Source: Andrena cerasifolii (Eukaryota; Arthropoda; Insecta; Hymenoptera; Andrenidae). Taken from it: a stretch of DNA of 64,000 bases. How positions within the stretch are numbered: position 1 is the stretch's first letter; each line of letters opens with the position of its first letter. Shown in pieces: positions 35,268 to 48,140 of the stretch. The translations under genes and the position numbers were made by a program. Under the pieces are notes generated by a model. It made no database searches and had not been told where the DNA came from. It saw only the letters and a list, made by a program, of their open reading frames with translations. Location of the stretch: NCBI RefSeq assembly GCF_050908995.1, contig NW_027484962.1, forward strand, positions 1-64,000. The letters run 5' to 3'.

Positions 35268-38200
35268 TTGTTCCATCTCTTCCGACGGTATGTTCTCCTG
35301 TTACAAAGCTCAATTTTGTGTATTCTCGAAATTTTCGCCAGATTTTGGACAATATATCAGGAGAAAATGAAGTGGAAAGAGGTATACTAAATTTCAGCTT
35401 CAAAGGCATCGCCTTAAAGTTGCAAATCAGAGGCGCAGGCCTTTCAAGAGGCGTTCGAAAATTCTGCGTGTCTTCGTTAAACAGTCACTGTCTCGAAATA
35501 TCTGCGCCACTTCTCGCTCTTTGATTTGCTCTCCGGAGACATTACTTTGTTCCATCTCTTTCGACGGCATGTTCTCCTGTTACAAAGCCCAATTTTGTGT
35601 ATTCTCGAAATTTTCGCTAGATTTTGGCCAATATATCAGGAGAACATGAAGTGGAAAGAGGTATACTAAATTTCAGCTTCAAAGGCATCGCCTTAAAGTT
35701 GCAAATAATAGGCGCAGGCCTTTCAAGAGGCGTTCGAAAATTCTGCGTCTCTTCGTTAATCAGTCACCGTCTCGAAACATCTGCGCCACATCTCGCTCTT
35801 TGATTTGCTCTCCGGAGATGTTACTTTGTGCCATCTCTTTCGACGGCATGTTCTCCTGTTACAAAGCCCAATTCTGAGCATTCTGAAAATTTTCGCCAGA
35901 TTTTGGCCAATATATCAGGAGAACATGAAGTGGAAAGAGGTATACTAAATTTCAGCTTCAAAGGCATCGCCTTAAACTTGCAATTAATAGGCGCAGGCCA
36001 TTCAGGAGGCGTTCGAAAATTCTGCGTCTCTTCGTTAATCAGTCACCGTCTCGAAACACCTGCGCCACATCTCGCTCTTTGATTTGCTCTCCGGAGATGT
36101 TACTTTGTGCCATCTCTTTCGACGGCATGTTCTCCTGTTACAAAGCCCAATTCTGAGCATTCTGAAAATTTTCGCCAGATTTTGGCCAATATATCAGGAG
36201 AACATGAAGTGGAAAGAGGTATACTAAATTTCAGCTTCAAAGGCATCGCCTTAAACTTGCAATTAAGAGGCGCAGGCCATTCAGGAGGCGTTCGAAAATT
36301 CTGCGTCTCTTTGTGAAACAGTCACTGTCTCGAAATATCTGCGCCACTTCTCGCTCTTTGATTTGCTCTCCGGAGACATTACTTTGTTCCATCTCTTTCG
36401 ACGGCATGTTCTCCTGTTACAAAGCCCAATTTTGTGTATTCTCGAAATTTTCGCTAGATTTTGGCCAATATATCAGGAGAACATGAAGTGGAAAGAGGTA
36501 TACTAAATTTCAGCTTCAAAGGCATCGCTTATAAGTATTAAATCAGAGGCGCAGGCCTTTCAAGAGGCGTTCGAAAATTGTGCGACTCTTCGTTAAACAG
36601 TCACTGTTTCGAAACATCTGCGCCACTTCTCGCTCATTGATTTGCCCTCCGGAGACGTTACTTTGTGCCATCTCTTTCGACGGCATGTTCTCCTGTTACA
36701 AAGCCCAATTCTGTGGATTCTGAAAATTTTCGCCAGATTTTGGCCTATATATCAGGAGAACATGAAGTCAAAAGAGGTATACTAAATTTCAGCTTCAAAG
36801 GCATCGCCTTAAAGTTGCAAATAATAGGCGCAGGCCTTTCAAGAGGCGTTCGAAAATTCTGCGTCTCTTCGTTAATCAGTCACCGTCTCGAAACATCTGC
36901 GCCACATCTCGCTCTTTGATTTGCTCTCCGGAGATGTTACTTTGTGCCATCTCTTTCGACGGCATGTTCTCCTGTTACAAAGCCCAATTCTGAGCATTCT
37001 GAAAATTTTCGCCAGATTTTGGCCAATATATCAGGAGAACATGAAGTGGAAAGAGGTATACTAAATTTCAGCTTCAAAGGCATCGCCTTAAACTTGCAAT
37101 TAAGAGGCGCAGGCCATTCAGGAGGCGTTCGAAAATTCTGCGTCTCTTCGTTAATCAGTCACCGTCTCGAAACACCTGCGCCACATCTCGCTCTTTGATT
37201 TGCTCTCCGGAGATGTTACTTTGTGCCATCTCTTTCGACGGCATGTTCTCCTGTTACAAAGCCCAATTCTGAGCATTCTGAAAATTTTCGCCAGATTTTG
37301 GCCAATATATCAGGAGAACATGAAGTGGAAAGAGGTATACTAAATTTCAGCTTCAAAGGCATCGCCTTAAACTTGCAATTAAGAGGCGCAGGCCATTCAG
37401 GAGGCGTTCGAAAATTCTGCGTCTCTTTGTGAAACAGTCACTGTCTCGAAACACCTGCGCCACTTCTCGCTCTTTGATTTGCTCTCCGGAGACATTACTT
37501 TGTTCCATCTCTTTCGACTGCATGTTCTCCTGTTACAAAGCCCAATTTTGTGTATTCTCGAAATTTTCGCAAGATTTTGGCCAATATATCAGGAGAAAAT
37601 GAAGTGGAAAGAGGTATACTAAATTTCAGCTTCAAAGGCATCGCTTAAATGTATCAAATCAGAGGCGCAGGCATTTCAAGAGGCGTTCGAAAATTGTGCG
37701 ACTCTTCGTTAAACAGTCACTGTTTCGAAACATCTGCGCCACTTCTCGCTCATTGATTTGCCCTCCGGAGACGTTACTTTGTGCCATCTCTTTCGACGGC
37801 ATGTTCTCCTGTTACAAAGCCCAATTCTGAGCATTCTGAAAATTTTCGCCAGATTTTGGCCAATATATCAGGAGAACATGAAGTGGAAAGAGGTATACTA
37901 AATTTCAGCTTCAAAGGCATCGCCTTAAACTTGCAATTAAGAGGCGCTGGCCATTCAGGAGGCGTTCGAAAATTGTGCGACTCTTCGCTAAACAGTCACT
38001 GTCTCGAAACAGCTGCGCCACTTCTCGCTCTTTCGTTTGCTGTCCGGAGACGTTACATTGTTCCATCTCTTCCGACGGTATGTTCTCCTGTTACAAAGCT
38101 CAATTTTGTGTATTCTCGAAATTTTCGCCAGATTTTGGACAATATATCAGGAGAAAATGAAGTGGAAAGAGGTATACTAAATTTCAGCTTCAAAGGCATC

Positions 38201-41079
38201 GCCTTAAAGTTGCAAATCAGAGGCGCAGGCCTTTCAAGAGGCGTTCGAAAATTCTGCGTGTCTTCGTTAAACAGTCACTGTCTCGAAATATCTGCGCCAC
38301 TTCTCGCTCTTTGATTTGCTCTCCGGAGACATTACTTTGTTCCATCTCTTTCGACGGCATGTTCTCCTGTTACAAAGCCCAATTTTGTGTATTCTCGAAA
38401 TTTTCGCTAGATTTTGGCCAATATATCAGGAGAACATGAAGTGGAAAGAGGTATACTAAATTTCAGCTTCAAAGGCATCGCCTTAAAGTTGCAAATAATA
38501 GGCGCAGGCCTTTCAAGAGGCGTTCGAAAATTCTGCGTCTCTTCGTTAATCAGTCACCGTCTCGAAACATCTGCGCCACATCTCGCTCTTTGATTTGCTC
38601 TCCGGAGATGTTACTTTGTGCCATCTCTTTCGACGGCATGTTCTCCTGTTACAAAGCCCAATTCTGAGCATTCTGAAAATTTTCGCCAGATTTTGGCCAA
38701 TATATCAGGAGAACATGAAGTGGAAAGAGGTATACTAAATTTCAGCTTCAAAGGCATCGCCTTAAACTTGCAATTAATAGGCGCAGGCCATTCAGGAGGC
38801 GTTCGAAAATTCTGCGTCTCTTCGTTAATCAGTCACCGTCTCGAAACACCTGCGCCACATCTCGCTCTTTGATTTGCTCTCCGGAGATGTTACTTTGTGC
38901 CATCTCTTTCGACGGCATGTTCTCCTGTTACAAAGCCCAATTCTGAGCATTCTGAAAATTTTCGCCAGATTTTGGCCAATATATCAGGAGAACATGAAGT
39001 GGAAAGAGGTATACTAAATTTCAGCTTCAAAGGCATCGCCTTAAACTTGCAATTAAGAGGCGCAGGCCATTCAGGAGGCGTTCGAAAATTCTGCGTCTCT
39101 TTGTGAAACAGTCACTGTCTCGAAATATCTGCGCCACTTCTCGCTCTTTGATTTGCTCTCCGGAGACATTACTTTGTTCCATCTCTTTCGACGGCATGTT
39201 CTCCTGTTACAAAGCCCAATTTTGTGTATTCTCGAAATTTTCGCTAGATTTTGGCCAATATATCAGGAGAACATGAAGTGGAAAGAGGTATACTAAATTT
39301 CAGCTTCAAAGGCATCGCCTTAAACTTGCAATTAAGAGGCGCAGGCCATTCAGGAGGCGTTCGAAAATTCTGCGTCTCTTCGTTAATCAGTCACCGTCTC
39401 GAAACACCTGCGCCACATCTCGCTCTTTGATTTGCTCTCCGGAGATGTTACTTTGTGCCATCTCTTTCGACGGCATGTTCTCCTGTTACAAAGCCCAATT
39501 CTGAGCATTCTGAAAATTTTCGCCAGATTTTGGCCAATATATCAGGAGAACATGAAGTGGAAAGAGGTATACTAAATTTCAGCTTCAAAGGCATCGCCTT
39601 AAACTTGCAATTAAGAGGCGCAGGCCATTCAGGAGGCGTTCGAAAATTCTGCGTCTCTTTGTGAAACAGTCACTGTCTCGAAACACCTGCGCCACTTCTC
39701 GCTCTTTGATTTGCTCTCCGGAGACATTACTTTGTTCCATCTCTTTCGACTGCATGTTCTCCTGTTACAAAGCCCAATTTTGTGTATTCTCGAAATTTTC
39801 GCAAGATTTTGGCCAATATATCAGGAGAAAATGAAGTGGAAAGAGGTATACTAAATTTCAGCTTCAAAGGCATCGCTTAAATGTATCAAATCAGAGGCGC
39901 AGGCATTTCAAGAGGCGTTCGAAAATTGTGCGACTCTTCGCTAAACAATCACGGTCTCGAAACATCTGCGCCACTTCTCGCTCATTGATTTGCCCTCCGG
40001 AGACGTTACTTTGTGCCATCTCTTTCGACGGCATGTTCTCCTGTTACAAAGCCCAATTCTGTGGATTCTGAAAATTTTCGCTAGATTTTGGCCAATTTAT
40101 CAGGAGAACATGAAATGGAAAGAGGTATACTAAATTTCAGCTTCAAAGGCATCGCCTTAAACTTGTAATTAAGAGGCGCAGGCCTTTCAAGAGGCGTTCG
40201 AAAATTGTGCGACTCTTCGTTAAACAGTCCCTGTCTCGAAACATCTGCGCCACTTCTCGCTCATTGATTTGCCCTCCGGAGACGTTACTTTGTGCCATCT
40301 CTTTCGACGGCATGTTGTCCTGTTACAAAGCCCAATTCTGTGCATTCTGAAAATTTTCGCCAGATTTTGGCCAATATATCAGGACAACATGAAGTCAAAA
40401 GAGGTAGACTAAATTTCAGGTTCAAAGGCATCGCCTTAAGGTTGCAAATAAGACGCGCAGGCCTTTCAAGAGGCGTTCGAAAATTCTGCGTCTCTTCGTT
40501 AAACAGTCACTGTCTCGAAATATCTGCGCCACTTCTCGCTCTTTGATTTGCTCTCCGGAGACGCTACTTTGTGCCATCTCTTTCGACGGCATGTTCTCCT
40601 GTTACAAAGCCCAATTTTGTGCATTCTGAAAATTTTCGCTAGATTTTGGCCAATATATCAGGAGAACATGAAGTGGAAAGAGGTATACTAAATTTCAGTT
40701 TCAAAGGCATCGCTTAAAAGTATCAAATCAGAGGCGCAGGCCTTTCAAGAGGCGTTCGAAAATTCTGCGTCTCTTCGTTAAACAGTCACTGTCTCGAAAT
40801 ATCTGCGCCACTTCTCGCTCTTTGATTTGCTCTCCGGAGACGCTACTTTGTGCCATCTCTTTCGACGGCATGTTCTCCTGTTACAAAGCCCAATTTTGTG
40901 CATTCTGAAAATTTTCGCTAGATTTTGGCCAATATATCAGGAGAACATGAAATGGAAAGAGGTATACTAAATTTCAGCTTCAAAGGCATCGCCTTAAACT
41001 TGTAATTAAGAGGCGCAGGCCTTTCAAGAGGCTTTCGAAAATTCTGCGTCTTTTCGTGAATCAGTCACTGTCTCGAAAC
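35268..41079. repeat. Block of GGCCATTCAGG-type units with 8-, 10- and 12-unit repeats
   Basis: About 21 units. Positions 35170-36526 match 37960-39316 at 2790 bp (10 units); about 37070-37660 matches 39302-39892 at 2232 bp (8 units); and about 39320-40530 matches 42668-43878 at 3348 bp (12 units). Runs of identical neighbours occur, with TTCTGAGCATTC plus GGCCATTCAGGAGG units side by side at 35828, 36107, 36944, 37223, 38618, 38897 and 39455. That pattern fits repeated short-range unequal exchange. Confidence 0.82.
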
Positions 41080-43869
41080 ATCTGCGCCACATCTCGCTCT
41101 TTGATTTGCTCTCCGGAGACGTTACTTTGTGCCATCTCTTTCGACGACATGTTCTCCTGTTACAAAGCCCAATTTTGTGCATTCTGAAAATTTTCGCTAG
41201 ATTTTGGCCAATATATCAGGAGAACATGAAGTGGAAAGAGGTATACTAAATTTCCGCTTCAAAGGCATCGCCTTAAACTTGCATTTAAGAGGCGCAGGCC
41301 TTTCAAGAGGCGTTCGAAAATTCTGCGTCTCTTTGTTAAACAGTCACTGTCTCGAAACACCTGCGCCACTTCTCGCTCTTTCGTTTGCTGTCCGGAGACG
41401 TTACATTGTTCCATCTCTTCCGACGGTATGTTCTCCTGTTACAAAGCTCAATTTTGTGTATTCTCGAAATTTTCGCCAGATTTTGGCCAATATATCAGGA
41501 GCAAATGAAGTGGAAAGAGGTATACTAAATTTCAGCTTCAAAGGCATCGCCTTAAAGTTGCAAATCAGAGGCGCAGGCCTTTCAAGAGGCGTTCGAAAAT
41601 TGTGCGACTCTTCGTTAAACAGTCACTGTCTCGAAACATCTGCGCCACATCTCGCTCTTTGATTTGCTCTCCGGAGACGTTACTTTGTGCCATCTCTTTC
41701 GACGGCATGTTCTCCTGTTACAAAGCCCAATTTTATGCATTCTGAAAATTTTCGCCAGATTTTGGCCAATATATCAGGAGAACATGAAGTGGAAACAGGT
41801 ATACTAAATTTCAGTTTCAAAGGCATCGCTTAAAAGTATCAAATCAGAGGCGCAGGCCTTTCAAGAGGCGTTCGAAAATTGTGCGACTCTTCGCTAAACA
41901 GTCACTGTCTCGAAACAGCTGCGCCACTTCTCGCTCTTTCGTTTGCTGTCCGGAGACGTTACATTGTTCCATCTCTTCCGACGGTATGTTCTCCTGTTAC
42001 AAAGCTCAATTTTGTGTATTCTCGAAATTTTCGCCAGATTTTGGACAATATATCAGGAGAAAATGAAGTGGAAAGAGGTATACTAAATTTCAGCTTCAAA
42101 GGCATCGCCTTAAAGTTGCAAATCAGAGGCGCAGGCCTTTCAAGAGGCGTTCGAAAATTCTGCGTGTCTTCGTTAAACAGTCACTGTCTCGAAATATCTG
42201 CGCCACTTCTCGCTCTTTGATTTGCTCTCCGGAGACATTACTTTCTTCCATCTCTTTCGACGGCATGTTCTCCTGTTACAAAGCCCAATTTTGTGTATTC
42301 TCGAAATTTTCGCTAGATTTTGGCCAATATATCAGGAGAACATGAAGTGGAAAGAGGTATACTAAATTTCAGCTTCAAAGGCATCGCTTAAAAGTATCAA
42401 ATCAGAGGCGCAGGCCTTTCAAGAGGCGTTCGAAAATTGTGCGTCTCTTCGCTAAACAGTCACAGTCTCGAAACAGCTGCGCCACTTCTCGCTCTTTCGT
42501 TTGCTGTCCGGAGACGTTACATTGTTCCATCTCTTCCGACGGTATGTTCTCCTGTTACAAAGCCCAATTCTGAGCATTCTGAAAATTTTCGCCAGATTTT
42601 GGCCAATATATCAGGAGAACATGAAGTGGAAAGAGGTATACTAAATTTCAGCTTCAAAGGCATCGCCTTAAACTTGCAATTAAGAGGCGCAGGCCATTCA
42701 GGAGGCGTTCGAAAATTCTGCGTCTCTTCGTTAATCAGTCACCGTCTCGAAACACCTGCGCCACATCTCGCTCTTTGATTTGCTCTCCGGAGATGTTACT
42801 TTGTGCCATCTCTTTCGACGGCATGTTCTCCTGTTACAAAGCCCAATTCTGAGCATTCTGAAAATTTTCGCCAGATTTTGGCCAATATATCAGGAGAACA
42901 TGAAGTGGAAAGAGGTATACTAAATTTCAGCTTCAAAGGCATCGCCTTAAACTTGCAATTAAGAGGCGCAGGCCATTCAGGAGGCGTTCGAAAATTCTGC
43001 GTCTCTTTGTGAAACAGTCACTGTCTCGAAACACCTGCGCCACTTCTCGCTCTTTGATTTGCTCTCCGGAGACATTACTTTGTTCCATCTCTTTCGACTG
43101 CATGTTCTCCTGTTACAAAGCCCAATTTTGTGTATTCTCGAAATTTTCGCAAGATTTTGGCCAATATATCAGGAGAAAATGAAGTGGAAAGAGGTATACT
43201 AAATTTCAGCTTCAAAGGCATCGCTTAAATGTATCAAATCAGAGGCGCAGGCATTTCAAGAGGCGTTCGAAAATTGTGCGACTCTTCGCTAAACAATCAC
43301 GGTCTCGAAACATCTGCGCCACTTCTCGCTCATTGATTTGCCCTCCGGAGACGTTACTTTGTGCCATCTCTTTCGACGGCATGTTCTCCTGTTACAAAGC
43401 CCAATTCTGTGGATTCTGAAAATTTTCGCTAGATTTTGGCCAATTTATCAGGAGAACATGAAATGGAAAGAGGTATACTAAATTTCAGCTTCAAAGGCAT
43501 CGCCTTAAACTTGTAATTAAGAGGCGCAGGCCTTTCAAGAGGCGTTCGAAAATTGTGCGACTCTTCGTTAAACAGTCCCTGTCTCGAAACATCTGCGCCA
43601 CTTCTCGCTCATTGATTTGCCCTCCGGAGACGTTACTTTGTGCCATCTCTTTCGACGGCATGTTGTCCTGTTACAAAGCCCAATTCTGTGCATTCTGAAA
43701 ATTTTCGCCAGATTTTGGCCAATATATCAGGAGAACATGAAGTCAAAAGAGGTAGACTAAATTTCAGGTTCAAAGGCATCGCCTTAAGGTTGCAAATAAG
43801 ACGCGCAGGCCTTTCAAGAGGCGTTCGAAAATTCTGCGTCTCTTCGTTAAACAGTCACTGTCTCGAAAT
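41080..43869. repeat. 10-unit block, copy 1 (2790 bp)
   Basis: Matches 43870-46659 at 2790 bp, and its first half also matches 46730-48140. Private markers occur in all three: AAATTTCCGCTTC (41252, 44042, 46832) and ACTTTCTTCCATC (42242, 45032, 47822), neither of which I saw elsewhere in the window. The left edge is at 41079/43869, where CGAAACATC and CGAAATATC differ. Confidence 0.9.
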
Positions 43870-46659
43870 ATCTGCGCCACATCTCGCTCTTTGATTTGCT
43901 CTCCGGAGACGTTACTTTGTGCCATCTCTTTCGACGACATGTTCTCCTGTTACAAAGCCCAATTTTGTGCATTCTGAAAATTTTCGCTAGATTTTGGCCA
44001 ATATATCAGGAGAACATGAAGTGGAAAGAGGTATACTAAATTTCCGCTTCAAAGGCATCGCCTTAAACTTGCATTTAAGAGGCGCAGGCCTTTCAAGAGG
44101 CGTTCGAAAATTCTGCGTCTCTTTGTTAAACAGTCACTGTCTCGAAACACCTGCGCCACTTCTCGCTCTTTCGTTTGCTGTCCGGAGACGTTACATTGTT
44201 CCATCTCTTCCGACGGTATGTTCTCCTGTTACAAAGCTCAATTTTGTGTATTCTCGAAATTTTCGCCAGATTTTGGCCAATATATCAGGAGCAAATGAAG
44301 TGGAAAGAGGTATACTAAATTTCAGCTTCAAAGGCATCGCCTTAAAGTTGCAAATCAGAGGCGCAGGCCTTTCAAGAGGCGTTCGAAAATTGTGCGACTC
44401 TTCGTTAAACAGTCACTGTCTCGAAACATCTGCGCCACATCTCGCTCTTTGATTTGCTCTCCGGAGACGTTACTTTGTGCCATCTCTTTCGACGGCATGT
44501 TCTCCTGTTACAAAGCCCAATTTTATGCATTCTGAAAATTTTCGCCAGATTTTGGCCAATATATCAGGAGAACATGAAGTGGAAACAGGTATACTAAATT
44601 TCAGTTTCAAAGGCATCGCTTAAAAGTATCAAATCAGAGGCGCAGGCCTTTCAAGAGGCGTTCGAAAATTGTGCGACTCTTCGCTAAACAGTCACTGTCT
44701 CGAAACAGCTGCGCCACTTCTCGCTCTTTCGTTTGCTGTCCGGAGGCGTTACATTGTTCCATCTCTTCCGACGGTATATTCTCCTGTTACAAAGCTCAAT
44801 TTTGTGTATTCTCGAAATTTTCGCCAGATTTTGGACAATATATCAGGAGAAAATGAAGTGGAAAGAGGTATACTAAATTTCAGCTTCAAAGGCATCGCCT
44901 TAAAGTTGCAAATCAGAGGCGCAGGCCTTTCAAGAGGCGTTCGAAAATTCTGCGTGTCTTCGTTAAACAGTCACTGTCTCGAAATATCTGCGCCACTTCT
45001 CGCTCTTTGATTTGCTCTCCGGAGACATTACTTTCTTCCATCTCTTTCGACGGCATGTTCTCCTGTTACAAAGCCCAATTTTGTGTATTCTCGAAATTTT
45101 CGCTAGATTTTGGCCAATATATCAGGAGAACATGAAGTGGAAAGAGGTATACTAAATTTCAGCTTCAAAGGCATCGCTTAAAAGTATCAAATCAGAGGCG
45201 CAGGCCTTTCAAGAGGCGTTCGAAAATTGTGCGTCTCTTCGCTAAACAGTCACAGTCTCGAAACAGCTGCGCCACTTCTCGCTCTTTCGTTTGCTGTCCG
45301 GAGATGTTACATTGTTCCATCTCTTCCGACGGTATGTTCTCCTGTTACAAAGCCCAATTCTGAGCATTCTGAAAATTTTCGCCAGATTTTGGCCAATATA
45401 TCAGGAGAACATGAAGTGGAAAGAGGTATACTAAATTTCAGCTTCAAAGGCATCGCCTTAAACTTGCAATTAAGAGGCGCAGGCCATTCAGGAGGCGTTC
45501 GAAAATTCTGCGTCTCTTCGTTAATCAGTCACCGTCTCGAAACACCTGCGCCACATCTCGCTCTTTGATTTGCTCTCCGGAGATGTTACTTTGTGCCATC
45601 TCTTTCGACGGCATGTTCTCCTGTTACAAAGCCCAATTCTGAGCATTCTGAAAATTTTCGCCAGATTTTGGCCAATATATCAGGAGAACATGAAGTGGAA
45701 AGAGGTATACTAAATTTCAGCTTCAAAGGCATCGCCTTAAACTTGCAATTAAGAGGCGCAGGCCATTCAGGAGGCGTTCGAAAATTCTGCGTCTCTTTGT
45801 GAAACAGTCACTGTCTCGAAACACCTGCGCCACTTCTCGCTCTTTGATTTGCTCTCCGGAGACATTACTTTGTTCCATCTCTTTCGACTGCATGTTCTCC
45901 TGTTACAAAGCCCAATTTTGTGTATTCTCGAAATTTTCGCAAGATTTTGGCCAATATATCAGGAGAAAATGAAGTGGAAAGAGGTATACTAAATTTCAGC
46001 TTCAAAGGCATCGCTTAAATGTATCAAATCAGAGGCGCAGGCATTTCAAGAGGCGTTCGAAAATTGTGCGTCTCTTTGTGAAACAGTCACTGTCTCGAAA
46101 CACCTGCGCCACTTCTCGCTCTTTGATTTGCTCTCCGGAGACATTACTTTGTGCCATCTCTTTCGACGGCATGTTCTCCTGTTACAAAGCCCAATTCTGT
46201 GGATTCTGAAAATTTTCGCTAGATTTTGGCCAATTTATCAGGAGAACATGAAATGGAAAGAGGTATACTAAATTTCAGCTTCAAAGGCATCGCCTTAAAC
46301 TTGTAATTAAGAGGCGCAGGCCTTTCAAGAGGCGTTCGAAAATTGTGCGACTCTTCGTTAAACAGTCCCTGTCTCGAAACATCTGCGCCACTTCTCGCTC
46401 ATTGATTTGCCCTCCGGAGACGTTACTTTGTGCCATCTCTTTCGACGGCATGTTGTCCTGTTACAAAGCCCAATTCTGTGCATTCTGAAAATTTTCGCCA
46501 GATTTTGGCCAATATATCAGGAGAACATGAAGTCAAAAGAGGTAGACTAAATTTCAGGTTCAAAGGCATCGCCTTAAGGTTGCAAATAAGACGCGCAGGC
46601 CTTTCAAGAGGCGTTCGAAAATTCTGCGTCTCTTCGTTAAACAGTCACTGTCTCGAAAT
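43870..46659. repeat. 10-unit block, copy 2 (2790 bp)
   Basis: Second copy of the 10-unit block. Differences from copy 1 include CGGAGGCG near 44745, GGTATATTC near 44779, GGAGATGTTACATTG near 45305, and the conversion-like patch at 46071-46143. The first 70 or so bases also differ from copy 3 (CGACGACATG here, CGACGGCATG there), so the copies have exchanged short segments since duplication. Confidence 0.88.
46071..46143. repeat. Conversion-like patch copied from the preceding monomer
   Basis: At the equivalent place in copy 1 (43281-43353) the unit reads CGACTCTTCGCTAAAC, ATCACGGTCTCG, CTCATTGATTTGCCC and GACGTTAC. Here it reads CGTCTCTTTGTGAAAC, GTCACTGTCTCG, CTCTTTGATTTGCTC and GACATTAC, exactly the state of the previous monomer at 45792-45864. 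Sites just outside (GCATTTCAAG before, TGTGCC after) keep the copy-1 state. About ten coupled changes confined to at least 73 bp suggest a short gene-conversion tract. Confidence 0.8.
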
Positions 46660-48140
46660 ATCTGCGCCACTTCTCGCTCTTTGATTTGCTCTCCGGAGAC
46701 GCTACTTTGTGCCATCTCTTTCGACGGCATGTTCTCCTGTTACAAAGCCCAATTTTGTGCATTCTGAAAATTTTCGCTAGATTTTGGCCAATATATCAGG
46801 AGAACATGAAGTGGAAAGAGGTATACTAAATTTCCGCTTCAAAGGCATCGCCTTAAACTTGCATTTAAGAGGCGCAGGCCTTTCAAGAGGCGTTCGAAAA
46901 TTCTGCGTCTCTTTGTTAAACAGTCACTGTCTCGAAACACCTGCGCCACTTCTCGCTCTTTCGTTTGCTGTCCGGAGACGTTACATTGTTCCATCTCTTC
47001 CGACGGTATGTTCTCCTGTTACAAAGCTCAATTTTGTGTATTCTCGAAATTTTCGCCAGATTTTGGCCAATATATCAGGAGCAAATGAAGTGGAAAGAGG
47101 TATACTAAATTTCAGCTTCAAAGGCATCGCCTTAAAGTTGCAAATCAGAGGCGCAGGCCTTTCAAGAGGCGTTCGAAAATTGTGCGACTCTTCGTTAAAC
47201 AGTCACTGTCTCGAAACATCTGCGCCACATCTCGCTCTTTGATTTGCTCTCCGGAGACGTTACTTTGTGCCATCTCTTTCGACGGCATGTTCTCCTGTTA
47301 CAAAGCCCAATTTTATGCATTCTGAAAATTTTCGCCAGATTTTGGCCAATATATCAGGAGAACATGAAGTGGAAACAGGTATACTAAATTTCAGTTTCAA
47401 AGGCATCGCTTAAAAGTATCAAATCAGAGGCGCAGGCCTTTCAAGAGGCGTTCGAAAATTGTGCGACTCTTCGCTAAACAGTCACTGTCTCGAAACAGCT
47501 GCGCCACTTCTCGCTCTTTCGTTTGCTGTCCGGAGACGTTACATTGTTCCATCTCTTCCGACGGTATGTTCTCCTGTTACAAAGCTCAATTTTGTGTATT
47601 CTCGAAATTTTCGCCAGATTTTGGACAATATATCAGGAGAAAATGAAGTGGAAAGAGGTATACTAAATTTCAGCTTCAAAGGCATCGCCTTAAAGTTGCA
47701 AATCAGAGGCGCAGGCCTTTCAAGAGGCGTTCGAAAATTCTGCGTGTCTTCGTTAAACAGTCACTGTCTCGAAATATCTGCGCCACTTCTCGCTCTTTGA
47801 TTTGCTCTCCGGAGACATTACTTTCTTCCATCTCTTTCGACGGCATGTTCTCCTGTTACAAAGCCCAATTTTGTGTATTCTCGAAATTTTCGCTAGATTT
47901 TGGCCAATATATCAGGAGAACATGAAGTGGAAAGAGGTATACTAAATTTCAGCTTCAAAGGCATCGCTTAAAAGTATCAAATCAGAGGCGCAGGCCTTTC
48001 AAGAGGCGTTCGAAAATTGTGCGTCTCTTCGCTAAACAGTCACAGTCTCGAAACAGCTGCGCCACTTCTCGCTCTTTCGTTTGCTGTCCGGAGACGTTAC
48101 ATTGTTCCATCTCTTCCGACGGTATGTTCTCCTGTTACAA
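46660..48140. repeat. 10-unit block, partial copy 3
   Basis: About five units matching copies 1 and 2, firmly from 46730. The match breaks near 48140, where copies 1 and 2 continue with AAAGCCCAATTCTGAGC but this copy continues with AAAGCTCAATTTTGTG. Sequence beyond the break resembles the start of the block: 48290-49470 matches 41036-42216 at 7254 bp (26 units). The third copy was therefore cut and rejoined to an earlier phase of the block. Confidence 0.85.
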
